This document shows positions 25,476-32,945 of a DNA stretch of 64,000 bases, one piece after another. The notes below the pieces were generated by a model. The model was given only the letters and a program-made list of their open reading frames with translations. It was not told where the DNA came from and did no database searches. Both the position numbers and the translations under genes were made by a program. Position 1 is the first letter of the stretch; the number at the start of each line of letters is the position of its first letter. The DNA is from Allomeiothermus silvanus DSM 9946 (GTDB taxonomy: Bacteria; Deinococcota; Deinococci; Deinococcales; Thermaceae), in NCBI RefSeq assembly GCF_000092125.1, contig NC_014212.1:1508001-1572000 (forward strand). Direction: 5' to 3'.

Positions 25476-26065
25476 GTGGCTTCCCCTTAGGTCGCCCAGC
25501 CCGGATCGCGGTGTTCGCCTCGGGGCGGGGGTCCAACCTGGAGGCGCTGCTCGAGGCTTTTCCCCCCGAGAACCCCTTGGGGCATATCGTGCTGGTGGTC
25601 TCCGACAAGGCCGATGCGGGGGCGCTAGAGAAAGCGGTGCGGGCTGGGGTCGAGGCCGTGCATATCCCCTGGCCCAAAGGCGGGCGGCAACTGTTCGAGC
25701 AGGCGGCTTTGCAACTCCTCGCGGAGAGACACGTGGATCTGGTGCTGTTGGCGGGCTTCATGCGGCTGTTGTCCCCAGCATTCGTGGAACCCTGGATGGG
25801 ACGGATCCTCAACATCCACCCTTCGCTCTTGCCGAATTTCCCTGGGCTACACGCGCAAAAACAGGCGCTCGAGGCCCGCGTCCAAGAGTCGGGGTGCACG
25901 GTTCACTTCGTGGACACTGGGATGGATACCGGCCCGATCATCCTCCAGCGCCGGGTGCCGGTATTCCCTGACGATACGGAGGAAACCCTCTCAGCCCGCA
26001 TCCTGGCCGAGGAGCACCAGGCTTACCCGGAGGCGGTGCGGAGGGTACTGATGGGGCAGAAGTAA
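25472..26065 (+). CDS. purN: PurN, phosphoribosylglycinamide formyltransferase
   Basis: A 197-aa enzyme for the third step of purine synthesis, using 10-formyl-THF. Motifs: RIAVFASGRGSNLEALLEAF (phosphate binding), VVSDKADAGALEKA, VDLVLLAGFMRLLSPAFVEPWMGRILNIHPSLLPNFPGLHAQKQALEA (catalytic Asn-His in NIHPSLLP), and GCTVHFVDTGMDTGPIILQRRVPV with the catalytic Asp. It overlaps the MBL gene by 4 nt; purD lies 154 nt downstream. Confidence 0.96.
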   Translation: MSGFPLGRPARIAVFASGRGSNLEALLEAFPPENPLGHIVLVVSDKADAGALEKAVRAGVEAVHIPWPKGGRQLFEQAALQLLAERHVDLVLLAGFMRLLSPAFVEPWMGRILNIHPSLLPNFPGLHAQKQALEARVQESGCTVHFVDTGMDTGPIILQRRVPVFPDDTEETLSARILAEEHQAYPEAVRRVLMGQK

Positions 26066-26075
26066 AGTCCTACCT

Positions 26076-26165
26076 CGAACGCTGTACGCCCAACGCTACA
26101 CGTAAAACAAGATCCCAGTACCCGCGCCGACTGTAAGGCCCCTCGACGTACGGCATATGACGTAC
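26076..26165. repeat. Intergenic element rich in TACGT-type words (copy B)
   Basis: The purN-purD gap contains CGAACGCTGTACG, CCAACGCTACACGTAAAACAAG, and CGACGTACGGCATATGACGTACGAC. ACGCTAYACGT followed by AAAACAAG is shared with 38198-38232. The function is unknown. Confidence 0.4.
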
Positions 26166-26207
26166 GACCTTTAGTCCCGCTCATGACAAACCCCTTGCCC
26201 GGTGGCA

Positions 26208-26213
26208 TAAAAT
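26208..26213 (+). promoter_or_regulatory. Leaderless-type -10 box (TAAAAT) for purD
   Basis: TAAAAT ends 6 nt before the purD GTG; ATGACA at 26183-26188 could be a -35, though the 19-nt spacing is long. Confidence 0.5.
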
Positions 26214-26219
26214 ACCGAC

Positions 26220-27491
26220 GTGAAAGTCCTGGTAGTGGGTTCGGGAGGACGGGAACACGCCCTCTGTTGGAAAGCCAAGCAGTCGCCCCGCGTTCACCGG
26301 CTTTACGCCGCCCCCGGCAACCCGGGGATCGCCGAGCTGGCTGAACTGGTGGCCTGGAGCGGGGAAATCTCCGAGCTGGCCGACTGGGCCCAAACCAACC
26401 AGATTGATTTGGTGCTGGTGGGGCCGGAAGCCCCCTTGGTGGAGGGCCTGGCCGACGCGCTGGAAGAGCGCGGTGTGAGAGTCTTTGGCCCCCGCGCTAA
26501 GGCGGCCATGATTGAAGGCTCTAAGGCTTTTGCTAAGAGCGTGATGGAGCGTTACGGTATCCCTACCGCCCGTTACCGAGTCTTCCACGACGCCCTCGAG
26601 GCCCTGGAGTACCTCGAAAAAGCGGGGACCCCCATCGTGGTCAAGGATTCTGGGCTCGCGGCTGGAAAGGGAGTGACGGTGGCGCACACCGTCCATCAGG
26701 CCAAACAGGCGGTGGCCAACATTCTGGGTCCTGCCGACGAAGCCCGTAGCGGGGAGGTAGTGATCGAGGAGTTCCTCGAAGGCCCCGAGGTGACGGTCTT
26801 GGCCGTGACCGATGGCACCACCATCAAGCCTTTAATCCCCTCGCAGGACCATAAACGCCTTCGAGATGGCGACGAAGGTCCTATGACCGGAGGGATGGGC
26901 GCGGTAGCCCCGTACCCCTTGGGCGAGGCGTTGCTGGCGGAGGTACAACATCGGGTGCTTGAGCCCCTTATTGCCGGGATGCGTGCCGAGGGGGTGGTAT
27001 ACAAGGGGGTAGTCTACGCCGGAATCATGCTTACCCAGGATGGCCCCAAGGTGCTGGAGTTTAACGCCCGCTTCGGCGACCCTGAATGCCAGACCCTCAT
27101 GCCCTTGTTAAAAACCGACCTGATCGAGCTGGCTTTGGCAGTAGCGGAGGGACGGCTGCACACACTGGAGCTAGAATGGCACTCCCAGGCCTCGGCCTGT
27201 GTGGTCATGGCTGCCCCCGGCTACCCAGACGCTCCCAAAAAGGGGCTGCCCCTAAAGCTGCCAAAGACCCCCCCTCAGGGAGTCCTTTACTTCCAGGCCG
27301 GAACCAAGCAAACCTCGGGAGGCTTGGTGACCAACGGGGGGCGGGTGCTCAGCGTGGTTGGCCTGGGGGCGGATTTGCCCGAGGCGCTCGAGCGGGCCTA
27401 TGCTGGGGTGGAGGCGGTGGACTTTCCCCAAGCCCAGTACCGGCGAGACATAGGGCGAAAAGTACTGAGCAGAACCTTCCTCTCAGAATAG
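26220..27491 (+). CDS. purD: PurD, phosphoribosylamine-glycine ligase
   Basis: A 423-aa ATP-grasp ligase for the second step of purine synthesis. N-domain: [23 protein letters not shown] and [16 protein letters not shown]. The central ATP-grasp part has [82 protein letters not shown], and [12 protein letters not shown]. Metal ligands lie in [20 protein letters not shown]. The GTG start gives the canonical N-terminus. A carboxylesterase remnant begins within about 15 nt after the stop. Confidence 0.97.
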   Translation: MKVLVVGSGGREHALCWKAKQSPRVHRLYAAPGNPGIAELAELVAWSGEISELADWAQTNQIDLVLVGPEAPLVEGLADALEERGVRVFGPRAKAAMIEGSKAFAKSVMERYGIPTARYRVFHDALEALEYLEKAGTPIVVKDSGLAAGKGVTVAHTVHQAKQAVANILGPADEARSGEVVIEEFLEGPEVTVLAVTDGTTIKPLIPSQDHKRLRDGDEGPMTGGMGAVAPYPLGEALLAEVQHRVLEPLIAGMRAEGVVYKGVVYAGIMLTQDGPKVLEFNARFGDPECQTLMPLLKTDLIELALAVAEGRLHTLELEWHSQASACVVMAAPGYPDAPKKGLPLKLPKTPPQGVLYFQAGTKQTSGGLVTNGGRVLSVVGLGADLPEALERAYAGVEAVDFPQAQYRRDIGRKVLSRTFLSE

Positions 27492-27501
27492 TAAGCACGC
27501 A

Positions 27502-27888
27502 GACGCAACCAGTTTCTTAGCCCGTCTAGCCAAAGCTCCGGTTCCCACTTACCGCTTCACCCACGCCCCCGCGGTGAGCCTCTGGCCCAACGTAGCACGG
27601 TGCCAGGGGAAAGCTTGTCACTCCGATGGCCTCCCCTTTTTGTTCGGTACTCTTGACCGGATGGGCAACCGCAACCCCGACGACCAGGCCCTAGCCCGCG
27701 AGATGTCCGAGTACATCGGCCAGTTCGTGAAGGGGCAGCCCCTCACCGGGACGACGGGGCTCGCTTGGCCTGCCTATACCAGCCCGAACCGAACCTACCT
27801 GCGTTTTGACATTCCTACCCAAATCTTCCAGCCACAAAACCCCAACTGTGCCTTCTTGGACGGGATCGGCTACCAGCGCCCCCACTGA
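27502..27888 (+). pseudogene. C-terminal remnant of a type-B carboxylesterase
   Basis: The open frame after purD reads ATSFLARLAKAPVPTYRFTHAPAV, then ARCQGKACHSDGLPFLFGTLD, then EMSEYIGQFVKGQPL and LAWPAYTSPNRTYLRFD. This is the C-terminal end of a type-B carboxylesterase/lipase: the catalytic-His region CHGxELPFVFG appears here as CHSDGLPFLFG, followed by the usual WPAY block. The nucleophile elbow GESAG, the Glu region and about 400 N-terminal residues are missing, and no start codon with a ribosome binding site is seen. The junction with purD is abrupt. It is a deletion remnant rather than a gene. Confidence 0.75.
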
Positions 27889-27946
27889 TCGGCTGGAGCG
27901 ATTTCCCCTAAGCTGCACTTAAAGCCGTCACAGAGCAGCGAGCGGC

Positions 27947-28723
27947 TCATCGCCCGTGGAGCGTGTCGAGGAGCTGCTCATGAATCTTCCCGTTGCTGGC
28001 TACCAAGTAGCGGTTTCCTAGCCGGTAAGGCTCGCCCTGGATGCCGCTCACGGTTCCGCCCGCCTCGGTGATGAGGAGCCAGCCCGCGGCCACGTCCCAG
28101 GGGTTGAGCTTGACCTCCCAGAAACCCTCCAGCCGCCCTGCCGCCACGTAAGCCAAATCCAGCGCGGCGGCTCCGGGGCGGCGCACGGTAAGGCCTTTGG
28201 CAAGAGCCCGCTGGAAGTAGGTCAGGTTCTCGGCGTCCTTGGCCACATCGTAGGGGAAGCCGGTTGCCAGCAGGCTTCCGATGAGGGTCGCGGTGCTCGA
28301 AACGCGAATGGGGCGTCCATTTTGGAATGCTCCCTCTCCTTTGAGGGCGGTAAACAGCTCGCCCCGTGCGGTGTCCAGCACTGCCCCCACCACGACCTCG
28401 CCCCCCACCTCGAGGGCGATGCTTACCGCGTAGAAGGGGAAGCCGTGGGCGTAGTTGACCGTGCCGTCGAGCGGGTCCACGATCCAGCGAAAATCGCTGT
28501 GGCCTTCCTGCCCACCTTCTTCACCCAGCACCACATGATCGGGGAAGCGCTCGAGCAGTAAACTCCGGATAGCTTCTTCGCTCTCCCGGTCGGCTTGGGT
28601 GACCAAGTCGGTGGGACTGGTTTTGCTCTCCAGGGCGAAGCCTTTTTCGCGGTAGTAGAGGTGGATGCCTCGAGCCAAGTACGCAGCATCGAGTGCGGCT
28701 TCCAAGTAGCGTTGCAAGTCCAT
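27947..28723 (-). CDS. suhB: Inositol monophosphatase family protein (SuhB-like)
   Basis: A 258-aa Mg-dependent phosphatase. Motifs: DLVTQADRESEEAIRSLL, GEEGGQE (motif with metal-binding Glu), WIVDPLDGTVNYAHGFPFYAVSIAL (DPLDGTxN, metal ligands Asp-Asp), and PWDVAAGWLLITEAGGTVSGIQG (WD motif). Substrates of this family include inositol-1-phosphate and related phosphates; which applies here is not known. It is the last gene of the minus-strand block that begins with rpmH, 57 nt after prmC, but has its own TAGTCT box 6 nt upstream of the ATG. Confidence 0.9.
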   Translation of the reverse strand: MDLQRYLEAALDAAYLARGIHLYYREKGFALESKTSPTDLVTQADRESEEAIRSLLLERFPDHVVLGEEGGQEGHSDFRWIVDPLDGTVNYAHGFPFYAVSIALEVGGEVVVGAVLDTARGELFTALKGEGAFQNGRPIRVSSTATLIGSLLATGFPYDVAKDAENLTYFQRALAKGLTVRRPGAAALDLAYVAAGRLEGFWEVKLNPWDVAAGWLLITEAGGTVSGIQGEPYRLGNRYLVASNGKIHEQLLDTLHGR

Positions 28724-28729
28724 GTGCCT

Positions 28730-28735
28730 AGACTA
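28730..28735 (-). promoter_or_regulatory. Leaderless-type -10 box (TAGTCT) for suhB
   Basis: The minus-strand TAGTCT ends 6 nt before the suhB ATG. Confidence 0.4.
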
Positions 28736-28780
28736 AGGGTTCGGACATCGCGCGTCTAACCTCGAGCGCACTCAAAAAGC

Positions 28781-29647
28781 TTAGGCATGGGCTTTACGCG
28801 CGGTCAGGTAGCGGGGCCGCCCGGCCAAGTCGCGATGTACCTGCACCGCCTCCCAACCGGCCCGCTGGGCTTCTTCGGCTAGGGTGTGCACGTTGCTTTC
28901 GGCTAGCTCGAGCGCCAACGCTCCTCCTGGCTTGAGCGCTCTCCAGGCATGGCGCAACAACTCCCGCGGCATGTCCAGCCCCTCCGGGCCGGAATACAGT
29001 GCTTGGGGGTTTTCGTAGGAAAGCTCGGGCGGAGCTTCTTGGCGGTAGCTCTCCGGCAGATACGGCGGGTTCGATACGATCAAGTCGAGCGCTTTGAGAT
29101 GGGCGGTGAAGGGCGCGAGCAACACCTGAACCTCGAGCCCAGCGCGCCGGGCGTTCTCGCGGGCCAGCGCAACAGCAGCCGGGTCAATCTCGGTGGCCCA
29201 GACCTCCGCTTTAGGACACCGCCGTTTTAGGGCTAAGGCGATGGCCCCGCTGCCGGTGCCCACATCCAGCAAGCGGCCCGTGAAGGAGCGCTCAGCGGAA
29301 AGTAACCCCAAAGCAAGTTCCACCAGTCTCTCAGTTTCGGGCCGGGGGATCAGCACACCCGGTCGAACCTCGAGCCTTAAGTAACCGCCCTCATCTTCTT
29401 TCAAGCCCGGCACGTAAAACAGGCTGTAGCCCAAGATGAGCTGGAGGGGATACCCCTGGCGGCGTTGCATAAGCCACCCCTCCATCTGCTCGGCAATCCC
29501 TTTAGGCGCTGCCTTATAAAGCCCCCGCAGGAGATCGGCGTCTTCCAACCCTAGGGCGTGGGCCAAAAGCCAGCGGGCTTCCTGGGAGGGAAGCCCGGCC
29601 TCGCGGAAACGGCGTTCAAATTGTCGGAGCAGCTCGAGCCGGGTCAT
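28781..29647 (-). CDS. prmC: PrmC, release factor glutamine methyltransferase
   Basis: A 288-aa SAM-dependent methyltransferase that N5-methylates the GGQ glutamine of release factors. The N-terminal helical domain (about 1-75) is followed by LEVRPGVLIPRPETERLVELAL (the PRPET motif), the SAM motif LLDVGTGSGAIALALKRRCP, and LDLIVSNPPYLPES with the catalytic NPPY. SYENPQALYSGPEGLD and YLTARKAHA end the protein. It lies 106 nt after jag on the minus strand. Confidence 0.96.
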   Translation of the reverse strand: MTRLELLRQFERRFREAGLPSQEARWLLAHALGLEDADLLRGLYKAAPKGIAEQMEGWLMQRRQGYPLQLILGYSLFYVPGLKEDEGGYLRLEVRPGVLIPRPETERLVELALGLLSAERSFTGRLLDVGTGSGAIALALKRRCPKAEVWATEIDPAAVALARENARRAGLEVQVLLAPFTAHLKALDLIVSNPPYLPESYRQEAPPELSYENPQALYSGPEGLDMPRELLRHAWRALKPGGALALELAESNVHTLAEEAQRAGWEAVQVHRDLAGRPRYLTARKAHA

Positions 29648-29752
29648 TGTGCAACAGCCACGGATGACTACATCGGAATATGCCTGGGATTTGGCGACGC
29701 ACCCGGGGAATCCCCTACCACACAGGTGCCGGTTGCTATTTGCCGGGGTAGC

Positions 29753-30364
29753 TTATGCTTCCTCCGGCTCGATGTGTATGTCGTCGCTGCGAGGAATCAC
29801 GATCACGTGCCGCTCCTCGCCTTCGCCCACCGAGGTAGTAGTGACCTTGGGGTGCTGTTTGAGGAGTAGGTGGATGATTCGGCGTTCGCCCGAACGCATG
29901 GGGGGGAGTTCGACTGGCTGGCCGCTTACCTCGACTTGCAAAGCCGCGTCCATGGCCAGCCGCTTGATGCGCTCCTCCTGCCGTTTGCGATACCCCGCCG
30001 CATCGAGCACCACCCGGTACTCCCCACCGAACTGCTTGGCCATGTAGACGTTAGCCAGGAACTCCACCGACTTGAGGGTGCGCCCCTCCTTGCCGATAAA
30101 CCGGCCTAAGTCGCCCCCCAACACCTCGGCGCGCAGGAGTTCGCCTTCCTGGCGCACGTCCACCGAATAGGCCGGGTCCAGGCGCAGGAGTAGCCCAACC
30201 AGAAAGTGCTCGAGGGCTTCCTTGGGTCCTTGCTCGGGATGGGCAGGTTTAGCTACCACCGGGGCCTGGGGTTCTTCGGTGATCACCGGGCTCGGTGGCG
30301 CTTCCTCTTCCCCGATGCCCATATCGGAAAGCAGGTCATCCAGACCTCGTTTCTTCTCGTCCAT
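29753..30364 (-). CDS. jag: Jag/KhpB RNA-binding protein
   Basis: A 203-aa SpoIIIJ-associated (Jag/KhpB) protein. The acidic N-terminal 50 residues form a linker in place of the longer Jag_N domain. Then a KH domain: EVLGGDLGRFIGKEGRTLKSVEFLANVYMAKQF with the GKEG loop. A C-terminal R3H domain follows: ELPPMRSGERRIIHLLLKQHPKVTTTSVGEGEERHVIVIPR. It binds RNA and is usually encoded next to yidC, as here. A TAGACT box and a 9-bp hairpin lie just upstream, so it may be transcribed separately from yidC. Confidence 0.93.
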   Translation of the reverse strand: MDEKKRGLDDLLSDMGIGEEEAPPSPVITEEPQAPVVAKPAHPEQGPKEALEHFLVGLLLRLDPAYSVDVRQEGELLRAEVLGGDLGRFIGKEGRTLKSVEFLANVYMAKQFGGEYRVVLDAAGYRKRQEERIKRLAMDAALQVEVSGQPVELPPMRSGERRIIHLLLKQHPKVTTTSVGEGEERHVIVIPRSDDIHIEPEEA

Positions 30365-30371
30365 GTTCCAT

Positions 30372-30377
30372 AGTCTA
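30372..30377 (-). promoter_or_regulatory. Leaderless-type -10 box (TAGACT) for jag
   Basis: The minus-strand TAGACT ends 7 nt before the jag ATG. Confidence 0.4.
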
Positions 30378-30388
30378 ATACCAAGCTT

Positions 30389-30416
30389 GGGTAGATACTC
30401 CGGGGACTATCTACCC
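30389..30416. other. Hairpin upstream of jag
   Basis: GGGTAGATA (30389-30397) and TATCTACCC (30408-30416) are a perfect 9-bp inverted repeat just upstream of the jag -10 box. It could be an operator or a terminator for yidC; there is no T run. Confidence 0.4.
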
Positions 30417-30436
30417 TGACCGAAGGGAGTCCACTG

Positions 30437-30481
30437 GGCTTCACAAAGATGTACCGCTGATGGGATTATCTTGGTGAAGCC
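30437..30481. other. Second inverted repeat in the yidC-jag gap
   Basis: Fourteen-bp arms (GGCTTCACAAAGAT and ATCTTGGTGAAGCC, one mismatch) flank a 17-nt loop. It lies between yidC and jag, and its role is unknown. Confidence 0.4.
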
Positions 30482-30571
30482 GGTATGACAAGACGCTGGA
30501 GGCGCGCCATGCCCAAAGGTTCATGTGTGGCCCTATCCGGCGGTCACAAGGCACCGCGTAGTGGATTTGGG

Positions 30572-31936
30572 CTACTTCGCTGCGACCGGTCGTGCGGCCA
30601 AGCTACGGTTGATCAGCACCTGTTGGCCCAGGCTGATCAGCGTGGAGAGGATCCAGTAGATGGTTACGCCGGAGGGAAACTGCAAGACCAGGAAGATAAA
30701 GATCAGGTTGATGAAGATACCCTGACGGATAGCGCTCTGGTTGCCATGGGCACTAAGCCAGGTAGAAGCGATCATCGAGGCCACGTAGAGCACCGGCAGG
30801 ATGTAGTAGGGGTCGGGGAGGGCTAGGTCTGGCAGCCAGAGGAAGCCCTGGCTGAACTCGTAGTTGGAGATCACCTTCCATAGCACAAACAAAATGGGCA
30901 TCTGCAAGAAGAGCGGCAGACACCCTGCCGCCGGGTTCACCTTGTGCTCTTGGTAGAGCTTCATGGTGGCCTCGGTGCGTTTTTCCTGGTTGTCCTTGTA
31001 CTTTTTGTTGATCTCTTCAATAAGGGGCTGGATGCGCTGGATTTCGGCCATGCTCTTGTACTGCTGGTGCATCAAGGGCCATAGGAGCAGGCGCACCAGA
31101 ATGGTCAGGAACACGATGGCCAAAAACCAGCTGCCCGTGTAACGGTGGCCGGTCTCCATCACCCACAAAAGCCCCAGCGAAAGCCGTCCCCAAATATCTG
31201 GGGTGAAGAGGCCAGGGAGTTCCAGAAGACGTTCGACGTGCAGGCGTACCATCTCGTTTTGCCCACCGTACACTTTGAAGTCCTCGCCTCCGGCAGGAAT
31301 TTGGATCTGGGCTATACCCGCGCCATTTTGCACATTCAGGCTAATGGGGGTGATGTCGCGCGGAATCAGCACCAAGGCGTAGCCTTTGGTGGGCTGGGTC
31401 TGCCAAGAGACGTAGCGAGCTGCCCCGGAGCCGGAGTTCGTTGGCGTGGTGCTTCCTTGACCGAGCCACTTGGTCACCGGGGTATCGGTGCCGCCTATGC
31501 CGCTCCAGGTGAGGGTGCGCGGGGTGGGGGTTTTGACCTCTAGGTCTAGGGTCAGCAGCCGGGGGTGAATGGTGTAGGTGACGGTGGTGTCCCCCTGGGT
31601 GAAGCGGGCGATGAGGTCGCCGTTGGCCCCTACTGCGAAGTCGGCATTTTCCGGGTTGAAGCCAGAGAGGGTACCGGGCGCGCTCACACCGGGGCGTACT
31701 AAGTTGGGGGCACGGTCGTAGTTGCCTCCGAAGCTCGAGCCCCGGTACTGTTTGACGTACCAGCCGACGATCTGCCCCTGCTGGTTGAAGGCGATATCGG
31801 CTAGATAGGTGATGGCAACGTGCTCGGTTTTACCGTCCTTGTTGACATCGATTTCTTGCCAGCCCGGCTGTACTGCGGCCAGGGCGGGCAAAAGCAAAAA
31901 GGCCAGGGGCACGATAAACCGAAGGGCGCTTTTCAT
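30572..31936 (-). CDS. yidC: YidC membrane protein insertase
   Basis: A 454-aa insertase that places proteins in the inner membrane alone or with SecYEG. The N-terminal MKSALRFIVPLAFLLLPALA is a signal sequence, then comes a periplasmic domain of about 200 residues. The conserved YidC core follows: WFLAIVFLTILVRLLLWPL (with the groove arginine), a cytoplasmic helical loop (SMAEIQRIQPLIEEINKKYKDNQEKRTEATMKLYQEHKVNPAAGCLPLFLQMPILFVLW), and three more TM segments. The ATG at 31936 was chosen because GAGGAG lies 7 nt upstream. The gene overlaps no neighbour but begins 11 nt after the yidD stop. Confidence 0.95.
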   Translation of the reverse strand: MKSALRFIVPLAFLLLPALAAVQPGWQEIDVNKDGKTEHVAITYLADIAFNQQGQIVGWYVKQYRGSSFGGNYDRAPNLVRPGVSAPGTLSGFNPENADFAVGANGDLIARFTQGDTTVTYTIHPRLLTLDLEVKTPTPRTLTWSGIGGTDTPVTKWLGQGSTTPTNSGSGAARYVSWQTQPTKGYALVLIPRDITPISLNVQNGAGIAQIQIPAGGEDFKVYGGQNEMVRLHVERLLELPGLFTPDIWGRLSLGLLWVMETGHRYTGSWFLAIVFLTILVRLLLWPLMHQQYKSMAEIQRIQPLIEEINKKYKDNQEKRTEATMKLYQEHKVNPAAGCLPLFLQMPILFVLWKVISNYEFSQGFLWLPDLALPDPYYILPVLYVASMIASTWLSAHGNQSAIRQGIFINLIFIFLVLQFPSGVTIYWILSTLISLGQQVLINRSLAARPVAAK

Positions 31937-31947
31937 GGATCTTCTCC

Positions 31948-32271
31948 TCATTTCGTCCGGCGGAAACGTGGGGTAGGGGATGGTTCAGTTTTTTCTTGGG
32001 GATTCAGTGCGGGGCTCAGGATGCGCAAGGGAACCCGGATTCTGGGGGTATCCTGGGGCACTGGGTCAATCCCGCCGGGGTGCAGCGGGTGGCATTTCAA
32101 AATGCGTTTCACCGCAAGATAGCTGCCCCAGAAAGCCCCATGACGCTCGAGCGCTTCCACCGCGTAGTGGCTGCAGGTAGGATAAAAGCGGCAGGTGGGC
32201 GGCTTCAGCGGCGAGAGAAACCGCTGGTAAAACCGTACCAAACCGACCAGGAAAAACCGCACGAGCCTCAT
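31948..32271 (-). CDS. yidD: YidD membrane protein insertion efficiency factor
   Basis: A 107-aa YidD (DUF37) protein. It starts [67 protein letters not shown]. The three cysteines and the [11 protein letters not shown] and RILKCHPxxPGGxDPVP motifs are diagnostic. An amphipathic N-terminal helix associates with the membrane and assists YidC-dependent insertion. Its ATG overlaps the rnpA stop (4 nt), so the two are coupled. The C-terminal 25 residues are a charged tail. Confidence 0.95.
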   Translation of the reverse strand: MRLVRFFLVGLVRFYQRFLSPLKPPTCRFYPTCSHYAVEALERHGAFWGSYLAVKRILKCHPLHPGGIDPVPQDTPRIRVPLRILSPALNPQEKTEPSPTPRFRRTK

Positions 32272-32654
32272 TGTACCAACCCTGCTTTCTTAAGTGCCTG
32301 AGTGAGGTCACGTAATAGCTCGGCAAAGCTGGCACCGGCAGCCTCAGGTTGGGCTACCACCACCAGCTCGCAAGAGGGCAGGTGCATCCGGCGCAAGATC
32401 TCGCGCAATCGGCGGCGGACTTTGTTGCGCACTACGGCCTTGCCCACTTTCTTCGAGACCACGATTCCGACCCGCACCTCAGCTTTGTAGGGGGGGGAGG
32501 GCTCGAGCTTCGATGGGCGCTCCTTAGCGTTAGGACGGACGGGTGGAGGGGAGCTTAGCGGCATCCAGCGCACAGCAACGAGGCGGCCCCTGCCGGGCCG
32601 CCCCTTCCTGAGCCGTTGAAATGCTCGGTCTCCCCGTAGGGATCTCAGTACCAC
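32268..32654 (-). CDS. rnpA: RnpA, protein subunit of RNase P
   Basis: A 128-aa protein that helps the RNase P RNA cleave 5' leaders from pre-tRNAs and the tmRNA precursor. [22 protein letters not shown] is the canonical N-terminus. A short insert rich in Pro ([22 protein letters not shown]) precedes [31 protein letters not shown], which carries the family RNR motif ([12 protein letters not shown]). The start is GTG at 32654. The upstream in-frame codons run back to the rpmH stop, so rnpA cannot extend over rpmH as it does in Thermus. Confidence 0.95.
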   Translation of the reverse strand: MVLRSLRGDRAFQRLRKGRPGRGRLVAVRWMPLSSPPPVRPNAKERPSKLEPSPPYKAEVRVGIVVSKKVGKAVVRNKVRRRLREILRRMHLPSCELVVVAQPEAAGASFAELLRDLTQALKKAGLVQ

Positions 32655-32690
32655 TCCGCCACCATGCTCCAGAAGACGTCCTCGCCTGGT

Positions 32691-32825
32691 TTAGACGGTA
32701 AGACGCTCGCGGCCTTTAGCACGGCGGCGCTTGATGACCTTGCGGCCTCCGAGGGTCTTCATGCGGGCGCGAAAGCCGTGGGTCTTGACCCGCTTGCGCT
32801 TATTGGGTTGCCAGGTGCGTTTCAT
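32691..32825 (-). CDS. rpmH: Ribosomal protein L34
   Basis: A 44-aa L34: [22 protein letters not shown] then [22 protein letters not shown]. This fits the family consensus (TxQPxxRKRxxxHGFRxRMxTxxGRxVlxrRRxKGRxxL). The ATG at 32825 has GGAGG about 8 nt upstream. It is the first gene of the minus-strand rpmH-rnpA-yidD-yidC group. An IS481-like element sits about 130 nt upstream. Confidence 0.97.
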   Translation of the reverse strand: MKRTWQPNKRKRVKTHGFRARMKTLGGRKVIKRRRAKGRERLTV

Positions 32826-32925
32826 CTTCGTTCCTCCGAGGGCTATGGGGTTATCGGTTGGTAGGACGACGATAACCGCTATACACAAAAGAGACCGGCA
32901 CGAAGCCGGAGCCAAAAAAGTGTAT

Positions 32926-32931
32926 CATACC
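32926..32931 (-). promoter_or_regulatory. Candidate -10 box (TATGAT) upstream of rpmH
   Basis: The minus-strand GGGGGTATGATACAC lies about 100 nt upstream of the rpmH ATG and 23 nt inside the left edge of the IS. No clear -35 is seen; the IS insertion may have replaced it. A second candidate, TATAGC, lies closer to rpmH, next to a small CCGGC/GCCGG hairpin. Confidence 0.3.
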
Positions 32932-32945
32932 CCCGGCAGCTTCGT

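Noticed and set aside
26066-26219. A riboswitch upstream of purD
   Set aside because: No purine-riboswitch core or stable three-way junction could be drawn, and the -10 box 6 nt from the GTG leaves no 5' leader for one.
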